Positions 16,092 to 24,711 of a stretch of DNA of 64,000 nucleotides are shown here, one piece after another; the first letter of the stretch is position 1, and every line of letters starts with the position of its first letter. The notes below the pieces were generated by a model, which saw nothing but the letters and a program-made list of their open reading frames with translations, was not told the origin of the DNA and did not search any database. A program made the position numbers and the translations under genes. The DNA is from Streptomyces regalis. Lineage in GTDB: Bacteria; Actinomycetota; Actinomycetes; Streptomycetales; Streptomycetaceae. Location of the stretch: positions 1 to 64,000 of the forward strand of contig NZ_LLZG01000288.1 in NCBI RefSeq assembly GCF_001509475.1, given 5' to 3'.

Positions 16092-17786
16092 ATGAGTTCC
16101 GTTGAAGCAGACGAGCCGGACGCAGCCGCGGCCGAGCCCCCGGCCGAACCCCCGGCCTACGCGCGCCGCTGGGCTGCGCTGGGTGTCATCCTCGGCGCCG
16201 AGATCATGGACCTGCTCGACGGCACGATCATGAACATCGCCGCGCCCGCGGTCCGCGCCGATCTGGGCGGCAGCCTCAGCGTCATCCAGTGGATCACCGT
16301 CGGGTACACGCTCGCCTTCGCTGTCCTGCTGGTGGTCGGCGGCCGGCTGGGCGACATCTACGGCCGCAAGCGCATGTTCGTCATCGGCGCCGTCGGCTTC
16401 ACCCTGGCCTCCGTGCTGTGCGCGGTGGCGGGCAGTCCCGAGATGCTCATCGCCGCACGCTTCCTGCAGGGCGGGCTGGGCGCGCTGATGATTCCGCAGG
16501 GGCTCGGCCTCATCAAGCAGATGTTCCCGCCCAAGGAGACCGCGGCGGCGTTCGGCGCGTTCGGGCCCGCCATCGGACTGGGCGCCGTGCTCGGCCCGAT
16601 CGTCGCCGGATTCCTGGTCGACGCCGATCTGTTCGGCACCGGCTGGCGGGCCGTCTTCCTGATCAACCTGCCGATCGGGGCAGCCGTGATCATCGGTGCG
16701 ATGCTGCTGCTGCCCGAGGGCAAGGCACCCGTGCGGCCGAAGTTCGATTTCGGCGGCATGTTGCTGGTGACGCTCGGGCTGACCTTGCTGATCTTCCCGC
16801 TCGTCCAGGGGCGCGAACGCGGCTGGCCTGCCTGGACGTTCGTGCTGATGGCGGCCGGAGCGGCCGTGCTCGCCGCCTTCGTCGCCTACGAACTGCGGCA
16901 GGAGAAGCGCGGCGGCGCCACGCTCATCGAGCTCAGCCTGCTGCGCCGTTCCCGCTACGCCGCGGGACTGGCGGTGGCGCTGGTGTTCTTCACCGGCATC
17001 TCCGGAATGTCGCTGCTGCTCGGCCTGCATCTGCAGATCGGCCTGGGCTTCAGCCCGACCCGGGCGGCGCTGACCATGACGCCCTGGTCGGTGTTCCTGG
17101 TCGTCGGCGCCATCCTGACCGGGGCGGTGCTGGGCGCGAAGTTCGGCCGCAAGGCGCTGCACGGCGGGCTCGCGGTGCTGGCGATCGGCGTACTGATCAT
17201 GCTGCTGACCATCGGCGACCAGGCCGGCGATCTCACCAGCTGGGAGCTCGTCCCCGGCATCGCCGTGGCGGGGCTCGGCATGGGCATCATGATCGGTCTG
17301 CTCTTCGACATCGCCCTGGCCGACGTCGACAAGCAGGAGGCCGGCACCGCCTCCGGGATCCTCACCGCGGTCCAGCAACTCGGCTTCGCGGTCGGGGTCG
17401 CGGTGCTCGCGACCCTGTTCTTCGGGCTGCTCGGCTCCCAGGCCACGGCGAGCGTCGCCGACGGCGAGAGCCGCACCCGCGCCGAACTCACCGCCGCCGG
17501 GGCGGCCCCGGCCGAGCAGGACCGGCTGCTCACCGACCTGCGGGTGTGCCTGAGGGAATCGGCGAGCCAGAAGGACTCCGAACGGACGCCGGGCAGCTGC
17601 TGGAACATCCAGCAGGCCCGGCCGGAGCTGGCCGAGGCCACGGCGCGGGCCTGGCAGCGGGCCCACACCGAGAACTTCAGCACCGCGATGGTCCGCACGC
17701 TCTGGATCGTGATCGGACTGCTGGCGGTGTCCTTCGCGCTGGCCTTCCGGCTGCCGCCCAAGCCTCGTGAGGAAGAGGGTTTCTGA
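16092..17786 (+). CDS. actII-ORF2: MFS exporter ActII-ORF2 (ActA)-like
   Basis: A 564-residue DHA2-type exporter with about 14 membrane segments. Motifs include GRLGDIYGRKRMFVIG near 83-98 and GFALAS/GPAIGLGAVLGPIVAG near 160. A long extracytoplasmic loop before the last helix carries two Cys (RVCLRES and GSCWNI) that could form a disulfide. It exports the polyketide and is repressed by the divergent TetR. The ATG at 16092 follows GGGGGA; the GTG at 16059 is in frame but lies directly after the operator. Its TGA overlaps the next ATG by one base. Confidence 0.87.
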   Translation: MSSVEADEPDAAAAEPPAEPPAYARRWAALGVILGAEIMDLLDGTIMNIAAPAVRADLGGSLSVIQWITVGYTLAFAVLLVVGGRLGDIYGRKRMFVIGAVGFTLASVLCAVAGSPEMLIAARFLQGGLGALMIPQGLGLIKQMFPPKETAAAFGAFGPAIGLGAVLGPIVAGFLVDADLFGTGWRAVFLINLPIGAAVIIGAMLLLPEGKAPVRPKFDFGGMLLVTLGLTLLIFPLVQGRERGWPAWTFVLMAAGAAVLAAFVAYELRQEKRGGATLIELSLLRRSRYAAGLAVALVFFTGISGMSLLLGLHLQIGLGFSPTRAALTMTPWSVFLVVGAILTGAVLGAKFGRKALHGGLAVLAIGVLIMLLTIGDQAGDLTSWELVPGIAVAGLGMGIMIGLLFDIALADVDKQEAGTASGILTAVQQLGFAVGVAVLATLFFGLLGSQATASVADGESRTRAELTAAGAAPAEQDRLLTDLRVCLRESASQKDSERTPGSCWNIQQARPELAEATARAWQRAHTENFSTAMVRTLWIVIGLLAVSFALAFRLPPKPREEEGF

Positions 17787-19921
17787 TGACACGCACACTG
17801 CTGGCCTGGCCGGGCGGACGCCGGCTCAAGTGGCTGGTGCTCGTGGGCTGGATCGGTCTGCTGATCGTGCTCCAGCCGCTGGCCGGCAATCTCGGCGACG
17901 CCGAGTCCAACGACGCCGCCGCCTGGCTCCCCGGCAACGCGGAATCGACCGAAGTACTCGAACTCTCCGAGAAGTTCCAGCCCGCCGACACCAGCCCGGC
18001 CATCGTCGTCTACGACCGCCCGTCCGGGATCACGGCCGCCGACGAGGCCAAGGCCCGGGCCGACGCCGCGGACTTCGCGGACGGCACCCACGTGGTGGGC
18101 GAGCCGTACGGCCCGGTGCGCTCGGAGGACGGCAAGGCCCTGCGGACCGTGGTCAACGTCCACCTCGGCAAGGAGGGCTGGGAGGGGCTCAACGAGGCCA
18201 CGAAGGATCTGCGGAAGACCGCGCAGCCCAACGCGCCCGACGGACTCGGCGTCCATGTGACCGGCCCGACCGGCTATGCCGCCGACTCCGCGGAGTCCTT
18301 CAGCAGCGCCGACTTCAAACTCACCCTGGTCACCCTCCTCATCGTCGTGACGATTCTCGTCATCACCTATCGCAGTCCGCTGCTGTGGCTGCTTCCGATG
18401 ATCTCCGCGGGCATGTCCCTGGTCATCTCGCAGGCCATCATCTACCTGCTGGCCAAGCACGCGGGACTGACGGTCAACGCCCAGACCTCGATGATCCTCA
18501 CCGTGCTGGTGCTCGGTGCGGCCACCGACTACGCGCTGCTGCTCGTCGCCCGCTACCGGGAGGAGCTGCGGCGGCACGAGGACCGGCACGAGGCCATGGC
18601 CGTGGCACTGCACCGTGCAGGCCCTGCCATCGTGGCCAGCGCCGCCACCGTCGCCATCAGCATGCTCGTGCTGCTGCTGGCCGCCCTGAACTCCACCAAG
18701 GGCCTCGGCCCGGTCTGCGCCGTCGGTGTGCTGGTCGGCCTGCTGTCGATGATGACGCTGCTGCCCGCCCTGCTGGTGATCTTCGGGCGCTGGATCTTCT
18801 GGCCGGCCCGGCCCAAGCACGGTACGGAGCCCGATGTCACCCGGGGCGTGTGGACGCGGGTCGCCCGCATGGTCTCGGGCCGTCCGCGTGCGGTCTGGGT
18901 CACGACCAGCGTGGTGCTGGGGGCGGTGGCCGTGCTGGCCGTCACCCTGAACGCCGACGGGCTGCAGCAGAAGGACGGCTTCAAGACCAAGCCGGAGTCG
19001 GTGGTGGGCGAGGAGTTTCTCGCCCGGCACTTCCCGGCCGGTTCCGGTGAGCCGATGGTCGTCATCGCCAAGGACTCCTCGGCGGCTGAGGTGCGCGGCG
19101 CTCTTCAGAAGGTGCCCGGCGTCACCGAGGTCGCGAAGCCCCAGGTCAAGGACGGGCTGGCCTATCTCGAGGCGACGCTCGGCGCCGGAGCCGACAGCCC
19201 GGCGGCCATGGACGCGGTCACCGCGGCCCGCGAGAGCCTCGGCCGGCTGGACGGGGCGGAGGCGAGGGTGGGCGGCAGCAGCGCCGTCGTGCACGACATG
19301 CGCGAGGCGTCCAGCCGCGACCGCGGCCTGATCATCCCGGTGATCCTCGCCGTGGTGTTCTGCATCCTCGCGCTGCTGCTGCGGGCACTCGTAGCCCCGC
19401 TGCTGCTGATCGCGAGCGTGGTGCTGTCCTTCTTCACGGCGCTCGGTCTCGCCGCCTTCTTCTTCAACCACGTCTTCGACTTCGCTGGGGCCGATTCCGC
19501 CTTCCCGCTCTGGGTGTTCGTCTTCCTGGTCGCCCTGGGCGTCGACTACAACATCTTCCTCGTCACCCGGATCAGGGAGGAGAGCAACCGGTTCGGCACC
19601 CGGCAGGGTGCGCTCAAGGGCCTCACCTCGACCGGTGGCGTGATCACCGCGGCCGGTCTGGTGCTGGCCGGGACCTTCGCCGCACTGGCCACGCTGCCGC
19701 TGGTCTTCATCGCCGAGCTCGGCTTCACGGTGGCGGTGGGCATCCTGCTCGACACCATGATCGTGCGGTCGGTCCTGGTCACCGCGCTCACCCTCGATGT
19801 CGGCCGGTGGATGTGGTGGCCGCACCGGCTCTTCCGGCGCGAGGACTCCCCCGAGGAAATGGCCGGATCGGGAATTTCCGATTCTGTGAATTCGGAGGCG
19901 CCGGCTCCTGTTTCCCCGTAG
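17786..19921 (+). CDS. actII-ORF3: MMPL/RND-family transporter ActII-ORF3 (ActB)-like
   Basis: A 711-residue MmpL-type RND transporter. One N-terminal membrane helix precedes a large extracytoplasmic domain (about 40-170). Five helices follow (170-360 region), then a cytoplasmic segment, and the same layout repeats in the second half, giving about 12 helices. The intramembrane GAATDYALLLVARYREE (near 250) and ALGVDYNIFLVTRIREE (near 585) are the paired RND motifs with proton-relay Asp-Tyr. It probably works with the MFS protein upstream in actinorhodin export. It is coupled by TGATG to that gene and followed by a terminator at 19939-19964. Confidence 0.87.
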   Translation: MTRTLLAWPGGRRLKWLVLVGWIGLLIVLQPLAGNLGDAESNDAAAWLPGNAESTEVLELSEKFQPADTSPAIVVYDRPSGITAADEAKARADAADFADGTHVVGEPYGPVRSEDGKALRTVVNVHLGKEGWEGLNEATKDLRKTAQPNAPDGLGVHVTGPTGYAADSAESFSSADFKLTLVTLLIVVTILVITYRSPLLWLLPMISAGMSLVISQAIIYLLAKHAGLTVNAQTSMILTVLVLGAATDYALLLVARYREELRRHEDRHEAMAVALHRAGPAIVASAATVAISMLVLLLAALNSTKGLGPVCAVGVLVGLLSMMTLLPALLVIFGRWIFWPARPKHGTEPDVTRGVWTRVARMVSGRPRAVWVTTSVVLGAVAVLAVTLNADGLQQKDGFKTKPESVVGEEFLARHFPAGSGEPMVVIAKDSSAAEVRGALQKVPGVTEVAKPQVKDGLAYLEATLGAGADSPAAMDAVTAARESLGRLDGAEARVGGSSAVVHDMREASSRDRGLIIPVILAVVFCILALLLRALVAPLLLIASVVLSFFTALGLAAFFFNHVFDFAGADSAFPLWVFVFLVALGVDYNIFLVTRIREESNRFGTRQGALKGLTSTGGVITAAGLVLAGTFAALATLPLVFIAELGFTVAVGILLDTMIVRSVLVTALTLDVGRWMWWPHRLFRREDSPEEMAGSGISDSVNSEAPAPVSP

Positions 19922-19938
19922 AAAAGCCGGAAAATGTG

Positions 19939-19964
19939 AATCAGCGCAGCTCGCTGCGCTGATT
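19939..19964 (+). terminator. Rho-independent terminator after the exporter operon
   Basis: AATCAGCGCAG (19939-19949) pairs perfectly with CTGCGCTGATT (19954-19964), with a CTCG loop followed by TATATTT. It separates the exporter operon from the SARP gene. Confidence 0.8.
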
Positions 19965-20006
19965 TATATTTGGACAAATAAATGATCTCTTGTGACGCCG
20001 GCCACA

Positions 20007-20036
20007 TTGAAATCTGTCAAGTAGGCCTGTTATTGT
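20007..20036 (+). promoter_or_regulatory. Possible promoter of the SARP gene
   Basis: TTGAAA (20007-20012) and TATTGT (20031-20036) are 18 bp apart, about 40 bp upstream of the activator's ATG. The region 19965-20075 is AT-rich for this genome, as expected for a regulated promoter. No TCGAN repeats are seen here, so autoactivation is not suggested. Confidence 0.4.
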
Positions 20037-20075
20037 CGCCCCTAAGAAAACGGAGAATCTCGACGGGGGCGCAGG

Positions 20076-20843
20076 ATGAGATTCAATCTGTTGGGGCATG
20101 TTCATGTAATCACGGATGCGGGGCGGTTGATTCCGCTCAAATCCTCGAAGGCGACCCAGCTCCTGGCGCTCCTGCTGCTCAGACGGCATGAGGTGGTGGG
20201 AGCGGGGGTGCTCATCGAGGAACTGTGGGCGGACGATCCGCCGCGCAGCGCCATGACGACACTGCAGACCTACGTCTACCACACCCGCCGGCTGCTGGCG
20301 GAGCATCAGGTGACCTATCAGGAGCGGGAGTTGCTCCTGACCCGGCCGCCCGGTTACTTCGCCCTGATCGACGACGACGAGCTCGATGTCACGATCGTCG
20401 AGCGGCTGATCCGCACGGGCAGCCGGCTGCTCGAGGAGGACCGGCCCGAGGAGGCACTCGCCTCGCTGAACGCGGGACTCGATCTCTGGCGCGGCCCGGC
20501 GCTGTCCACCGTGCCGTGCGGCCGGGTGCTTGAAAGTCATATCGCTCATCTGGAAGAGCTCCGGCTCTTCGGCGTGCAGCTCCGCATCGACGCGAATTGG
20601 CGGCTCGGCAGGATAGGGCCGATGATTCCGGAGCTGCGGTCCCTGGTAATTTCCCATCCGTTGAACGAGACCCTGCACGCCAAGCTGATGGGGGCGCTCT
20701 ATCGGGTGGGCCGGCGGGCGGAGGCGCTGGCGTCGTACCGAAATCTCCGGCAGATTCTGTCCGACGAGCTGGGGGTGGACCCGACGCCTGAAATCCAGCG
20801 CATGCATATGGAGATTCTCAACGGTGACCATGTGCTCGCGTAG
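20076..20843 (+). CDS. actII-ORF4: SARP-family pathway activator, ActII-ORF4-like
   Basis: A 255-residue Streptomyces antibiotic regulatory protein. An OmpR-like winged helix occupies about 1-100 and a bacterial transcriptional activation domain (BTAD) about 100-250. It binds TCGAN repeats 11 bp apart and recruits RNA polymerase; such repeats are found at 6187, 11872, 21764 and 21825 in this window. Reading every codon I find no TTA, so translation should not need the bldA leucyl-tRNA at this gene, unlike the S. coelicolor gene as I remember it. The codon mix includes ATA, AGA and AAT, more AT-rich than its neighbours. A GGGGGCGCAGG ribosome site precedes the ATG. Confidence 0.9.
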   Translation: MRFNLLGHVHVITDAGRLIPLKSSKATQLLALLLLRRHEVVGAGVLIEELWADDPPRSAMTTLQTYVYHTRRLLAEHQVTYQERELLLTRPPGYFALIDDDELDVTIVERLIRTGSRLLEEDRPEEALASLNAGLDLWRGPALSTVPCGRVLESHIAHLEELRLFGVQLRIDANWRLGRIGPMIPELRSLVISHPLNETLHAKLMGALYRVGRRAEALASYRNLRQILSDELGVDPTPEIQRMHMEILNGDHVLA

Positions 20844-20855
20844 AAACGTAGAAAC

Positions 20856-20918
20856 CGGCCGGTGAACGTGGTGGAGCCCCTCGCAGACTGCGAGGGGCTC
20901 CACCACGTTCACCGGCCG
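20856..20918. terminator. 31-bp perfect hairpin between convergent actII-ORF4 and actIII
   Basis: Bases 20856-20886 are the exact inverse complement of 20888-20918, leaving a 3-5 base loop. It fills the gap between the two convergent stops and lacks a T-tract, so it probably acts as a bidirectional terminator. Confidence 0.85.
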
Positions 20919-20925
20919 CCGGGCG

Positions 20926-21711
20926 TCAGTAGTTCCCCAGGCCGCCGCAGACGTTCAGCGCCTGCGCGGTGACCGCGGCCGCCCCGTCCCCGATCAGATA
21001 GGCCACCATCTCCGCCACCTCGGACGGCTGCACATAGCGGCCGATCGGCACGCGCGCGGTGATCCGGTCGAAGGCCTCCTCGGTCGACACCTCCCAGATC
21101 TCCGAGTAGTGCTCGCGCACGGACGCGGCCATCGGCGTCTCGACGAAGCCGGGGCAGACGGCGTTCACCGTGATGCCGGTCCTGGCCAGTTCGAGGCCGA
21201 GCGCCTTGCTGAAACCGACCACGCCGTGCTTCGACGCCGAGTACGGGGCGGCATGCACGACACCCTGCTTCCCGCCCGTCGAGGCGATGTTGATGATGCG
21301 GCCGGTTCCCCTCTCGAGCATGCCGCCGGCCTTCAGGACCTGCTTGGTCACCCGGAACACGCTGGTGAGATTGGTGGCGATCACATCGAGCCAGAGCTCG
21401 TCGAAGAGCTCGGCCGTGGCGCCGCCGCCGGGCCGGCCCGCGTTGTTCACCAGGACGTCGACCGGACCGTAGCGCTCGACCACCGCCGCCACGAGAGCCT
21501 CGATCTCGGCGACCGAGCGGACGTCGCAGGTCCGGCCGTCCGCCTCCACCCCCGCTTCCCGCAGCTCCTTCAGCGTCGTGTGCAGCGCTTCCTCGCCGCG
21601 CGCGCAGACGAAGACGCGCAACCCCTCCTTACCGAGCCTTCGGGCGATCTCCAGCCCGATACCGCTGGTTGCGCCCGTCACCAGTGCGACCTTCGAGCCC
21701 TGCGTGGCCAT
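20926..21711 (-). CDS. actIII: Polyketide C-9 ketoreductase, ActIII-like (SDR)
   Basis: A 261-residue short-chain dehydrogenase, the same length as ActIII. The NADPH motif TGATSGIG is at 12-19, NNAGRPGG near 90, the catalytic Ser near 144 and Tyr157 in PYSASKHG (codon 21241-21243) with Lys161. It reduces the C-9 carbonyl of the octaketide while bound to ACP, before or with first-ring cyclisation. It is transcribed divergently from the minimal PKS genes. SARP repeats TCGAC (21779) and TCGAG (21768) on its strand are followed 10 nt later by AAGGCT. A GGGAGAGGG ribosome site precedes the ATG at 21711. Confidence 0.92.
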   Translation of the reverse strand: MATQGSKVALVTGATSGIGLEIARRLGKEGLRVFVCARGEEALHTTLKELREAGVEADGRTCDVRSVAEIEALVAAVVERYGPVDVLVNNAGRPGGGATAELFDELWLDVIATNLTSVFRVTKQVLKAGGMLERGTGRIINIASTGGKQGVVHAAPYSASKHGVVGFSKALGLELARTGITVNAVCPGFVETPMAASVREHYSEIWEVSTEEAFDRITARVPIGRYVQPSEVAEMVAYLIGDGAAAVTAQALNVCGGLGNY

Positions 21712-21747
21712 GTGCCCTCTCCCTGCTTCGTGGTCCCTCACCTGCCC

Positions 21748-21779
21748 AGCCTTGGGCGCCCGGCTCGAGCGGCGGTCGA
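21748..21779 (-). promoter_or_regulatory. SARP repeats and -10 box for actIII
   Basis: On the minus strand TCGAC begins at 21779 and TCGAG at 21768, 11 bp apart. The hexamer AAGGCT (21753-21748) starts 10 nt after the second repeat. The start codon at 21711 leaves a leader of about 30 bases. Confidence 0.75.
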
Positions 21780-21824
21780 AGGGGAGTGGGGTGCGGCTGG
21801 GACGCCGCGCCGGTGGATCCGGCA

Positions 21825-21878
21825 TCGAGGGGCTCCGTATCGGCCTTCGAGCCGCTTTCGAGCCACCGGGCCGACGAT
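21825..21878 (+). promoter_or_regulatory. SARP repeats and -10 box for the actI operon
   Basis: TCGAG occurs at 21825, 21847 and 21858, at 22 and 11 bp spacing with a degenerate copy expected at 21836. GACGAT (21873-21878) begins 10 nt after the last repeat. Its position is evidence that the ketosynthase starts downstream at TTG 21921 and not further upstream. Confidence 0.8.
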
Positions 21879-21920
21879 GACGACGACCACCGGACGAACT
21901 CATCGAAGGAGCTGTTCGGA

Positions 21921-23195
21921 TTGAAGCGCAGAGTCGTCATCACGGGCGTCGGCGTCCGCGCCCCGGGCGGGAACGGCACGCGGCAGTTCTGGGAACTGCT
22001 CACCTCGGGGCGGACGGCGACGCGCCGGATCTCGTTCTTCGACCCCTCGCCGTACCGTTCGCAGGTCGCCGCGGAAGCCGATTTCGACCCGGTCGCCGAG
22101 GGCTTCGGCCCGCGGGAGCTCGACCGGATGGACCGGGCCTCGCAGTTCGCCGTGGCCTGTGCCCGGGAGGCCGTCGCCGCGAGCGGGCTCGAGTTCAGCG
22201 CCCTGGACCCCACCCGGGTCGGGGTCAGCCTCGGCAGCGCGGTGGCCGCCGCGACCAGCCTGGAACGCGAGTATCTGCTGCTGTCGGACTCCGGCCGTGA
22301 CTGGGAGGTCGACGCCGCCTGGCTGTCCCGGCACATGTTCGACTACCTGGTGCCCAGCGTCATGCCGGCCGAAGTGGCCTGGGCGGTCGGCGCCGAGGGC
22401 CCGGTCGCGATGGTCTCCAACGGCTGCACCTCGGGCCTGGACTCCGTGGGCCACGCGGTGCGGCTGATCGAGGAGGGCAGCGCCGACGTGATGCTCGCGG
22501 GCGCCGCCGACACCCCGATCACCCCGATCGTCGTCGCCTGCTTCGACGCGATCCGCGCCACGACCTCGCGCAACGACGACCCGGAGCACGCCTCGCGGCC
22601 GTTCGACGGCACGCGCGACGGCTTCGTCCTGGCCGAGGGAGCCGCGATGTTCGTCCTGGAGGACTACGACAGCGCACTGGCCCGCGGCGCCCACATCCAC
22701 GCCGAGATCCCGGGGTACGCGACGCGCTGCAACGCGTACCACATGACGGGGCTGAAGGCCGACGGCCGCGAGATGGCCGAGGCCATCCGGGTCGCCCTCG
22801 ACGAGTCCCGCACGGACGCCACGGACATCGACTACATCAACGCCCACGGCTCCGGCACCCGGCAGAACGACCGGCACGAGACCGCCGCCTACAAGCGCGC
22901 GCTCGGCGATCACGCCCGGCGCACCCCGGTCAGCTCCATCAAGTCGATGGTCGGCCACTCGCTCGGCGCGATCGGCTCGCTGGAGATCGCGGCCAGCGTG
23001 CTCGCCCTCGAACACGGCGTGGTGCCACCGACCGCCAACCTCCACACCAGCGACCCCGAGTGCGACCTCGACTACGTCCCGCTCGAGGCGCGGGAGCGGA
23101 AACTCGGCACCGTACTCACCGTGGGCAGCGGCTTCGGCGGCTTCCAGAGCGCGATGGTCCTGCGCAGCGCCGAGGCTGCGGGGGCGGTCGCATGA
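21921..23195 (+). CDS. actI-ORF1: Type II PKS ketosynthase alpha (KS), ActI-ORF1-like
   Basis: A 424-residue ketosynthase of the minimal PKS. The catalytic triad falls exactly at the literature positions when counting from TTG 21921: Cys169 (codon 22425-22427, in NGCTSG), His309 (in NAHGSGT) and His346 (in VGHSLGA). It condenses malonyl-ACP units with the chain length factor to make an octaketide. GAAGGAG at 21905 is nine bases from the TTG. The frame is open upstream to 21669, and the S. coelicolor protein is often listed with an N-terminal extension; here that stretch overlaps the SARP repeats and -10 box, so I reject it. ATGA overlap with the next gene. Confidence 0.93.
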   Translation: MKRRVVITGVGVRAPGGNGTRQFWELLTSGRTATRRISFFDPSPYRSQVAAEADFDPVAEGFGPRELDRMDRASQFAVACAREAVAASGLEFSALDPTRVGVSLGSAVAAATSLEREYLLLSDSGRDWEVDAAWLSRHMFDYLVPSVMPAEVAWAVGAEGPVAMVSNGCTSGLDSVGHAVRLIEEGSADVMLAGAADTPITPIVVACFDAIRATTSRNDDPEHASRPFDGTRDGFVLAEGAAMFVLEDYDSALARGAHIHAEIPGYATRCNAYHMTGLKADGREMAEAIRVALDESRTDATDIDYINAHGSGTRQNDRHETAAYKRALGDHARRTPVSSIKSMVGHSLGAIGSLEIAASVLALEHGVVPPTANLHTSDPECDLDYVPLEARERKLGTVLTVGSGFGGFQSAMVLRSAEAAGAVA

Positions 23196-24415
23196 GCATC
23201 CACATCACCGGAATCGGCGTCGTCGCACCCAACGGCCTCGGCCTGGAGCCGTACTGGGCGGCCGTACTGGCCGGCCGCATCGGCCTCGGCCCGGTCACCC
23301 GCTTCGACGTGCGCCGCTACCCGGCCACGCTCGCCGGCCAGATCGACGACTTCCACGCGCCGGACCACATCCCGGGCCGGCTGCTGCCGCAGACCGACCC
23401 CTCCACGCGGCTCGCGCTGACCGCCGCGGCCTGGGCGCTCCAGGACGCGAAGGCCGACCCGGAGTCGCTCACCGACTACGACATGGGCGTCGTAACGGCC
23501 AACGCCTGCGGCGGATTCGACTTCACGCACCGGGAGTTTCGCAAGCTGTGGACCGACGGCCCCAAGTCGGTCAGCGTGTACGAGTCCTTCGCATGGTTCT
23601 ACGCGGTCAACACCGGCCAGATCTCCATCCGGCACGGCATGCGCGGCCCGAGCAGCGCCCTGGTCGCCGAGCAGGCCGGGGGCCTCGACGCCCTCGCCCA
23701 TGCCCGCCGCACGATCCGCCGCGGCACCCCGCTGGTGGTCTCCGGCGGGGTCGACTCGGCACTCGATCCCTGGGGCTGGGTCTCGCAGCTCGCCGGCGGG
23801 CGCGTCAGCACCGCCACCGACCCGGCCCGGGCCTATCTGCCCTTCGACGAGCAGGCGGCCGGTTACGTCCCCGGCGAGGGCGGCGCCCTCCTCGTCCTGG
23901 AGGACAGCGCCGCGGCCGAGGCCCGGGGCCGGCACGAGACGTACGGCGAACTCGCGGGCTGCGCCTCGACCTTCGACCCGCCCCCCCGGTCCGGACGGCC
24001 CCCGGGCCTGGAGCGCGCGATCCGGCTCGCGCTGACCGACGCCGGGCTCGGCCGCGAGGACGTCGACGTCGTGTTCGCCGACGGCGCGGGCGTACCCGAG
24101 CTGGACGCCGCGGAGGCCCGGGCCCTCGGCCAGGTGTTCGGCAGCCACGGCGTGCCCGTCACCGTCCCGAAGACGACGACGGGCCGGCTCTACTCCGGCG
24201 GCGGCCCGCTCGACGTGGTCACCGCCCTGATGTCCCTGCGCGAAGGCGTGATCCCGCCGACCGCGGGCGTGCGGTCCGTACCGCAGGAGTACGGCATCGA
24301 CCTGGTGCTCGGCGCACCGCGCACCGCACCCCTGCGCACCGCCCTGGTCCTGGCCAGGGGCCGCTGGGGCTTCAACTCGGCGGTCGTCCTGCGCCGTCCC
24401 GAACCGACCCCGTAA
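23192..24415 (+). CDS. actI-ORF2: Chain length factor (KS beta), ActI-ORF2-like
   Basis: A 407-residue ketosynthase-fold protein that lacks the active Cys: the position carries Gln161 (codon 23672-23674, in VAEQAGG), the hallmark of CLF. It forms the heterodimer with KS alpha and sets the chain length, C16 for actinorhodin. It also helps generate acetyl-ACP by malonyl decarboxylation. The start overlaps the KS stop by four bases, as needed for equimolar translation. Length equals the S. coelicolor protein as I remember it. Confidence 0.93.
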   Translation: MSIHITGIGVVAPNGLGLEPYWAAVLAGRIGLGPVTRFDVRRYPATLAGQIDDFHAPDHIPGRLLPQTDPSTRLALTAAAWALQDAKADPESLTDYDMGVVTANACGGFDFTHREFRKLWTDGPKSVSVYESFAWFYAVNTGQISIRHGMRGPSSALVAEQAGGLDALAHARRTIRRGTPLVVSGGVDSALDPWGWVSQLAGGRVSTATDPARAYLPFDEQAAGYVPGEGGALLVLEDSAAAEARGRHETYGELAGCASTFDPPPRSGRPPGLERAIRLALTDAGLGREDVDVVFADGAGVPELDAAEARALGQVFGSHGVPVTVPKTTTGRLYSGGGPLDVVTALMSLREGVIPPTAGVRSVPQEYGIDLVLGAPRTAPLRTALVLARGRWGFNSAVVLRRPEPTP

Positions 24416-24450
24416 CGACCCCTCAGCGACACTGAGAACTGGAGACAGCA

Positions 24451-24711
24451 ATGGCAACCCTGCTGACCATCGACGACCTGCGCCGCATCCTCATCGAATG
24501 CGCCGGGGAGAGCGAAGGATCGGGCCTGTCCGGCGACATCCTCGACATCCGCTTCGAGACCATCGGCTACGACTCCCTCGCCCTGATGGAGACCGCGGCG
24601 CGACTCGAGAGCCGCTACGACGTGGCCATACCCGACGACATAGCGGCCCGCGTCGACACTCCCCGCGAGCTGCTCGACCTGGTCAACGGCGCGCTGGCCG
24701 AGGCAGCATGA
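24451..24711 (+). CDS. actI-ORF3: Acyl carrier protein, ActI-ORF3-like
   Basis: An 86-residue ACP. The phosphopantetheine attachment site is Ser42 (codon 24574-24576) in GYDSLALMETA, the same position as in act ACP. It is a four-helix acidic protein that carries the growing polyketide. GGAGAC precedes the ATG at 24451, and the stop overlaps the next gene by ATGA. It is third in the actI operon. Confidence 0.93.
   Translation: MATLLTIDDLRRILIECAGESEGSGLSGDILDIRFETIGYDSLALMETAARLESRYDVAIPDDIAARVDTPRELLDLVNGALAEAA

Noticed and set aside
21669..21920. N-terminal extension of the ketosynthase
   Set aside because: It contains the SARP repeats and -10 box and has no well-placed start codon; residue numbering supports TTG 21921.
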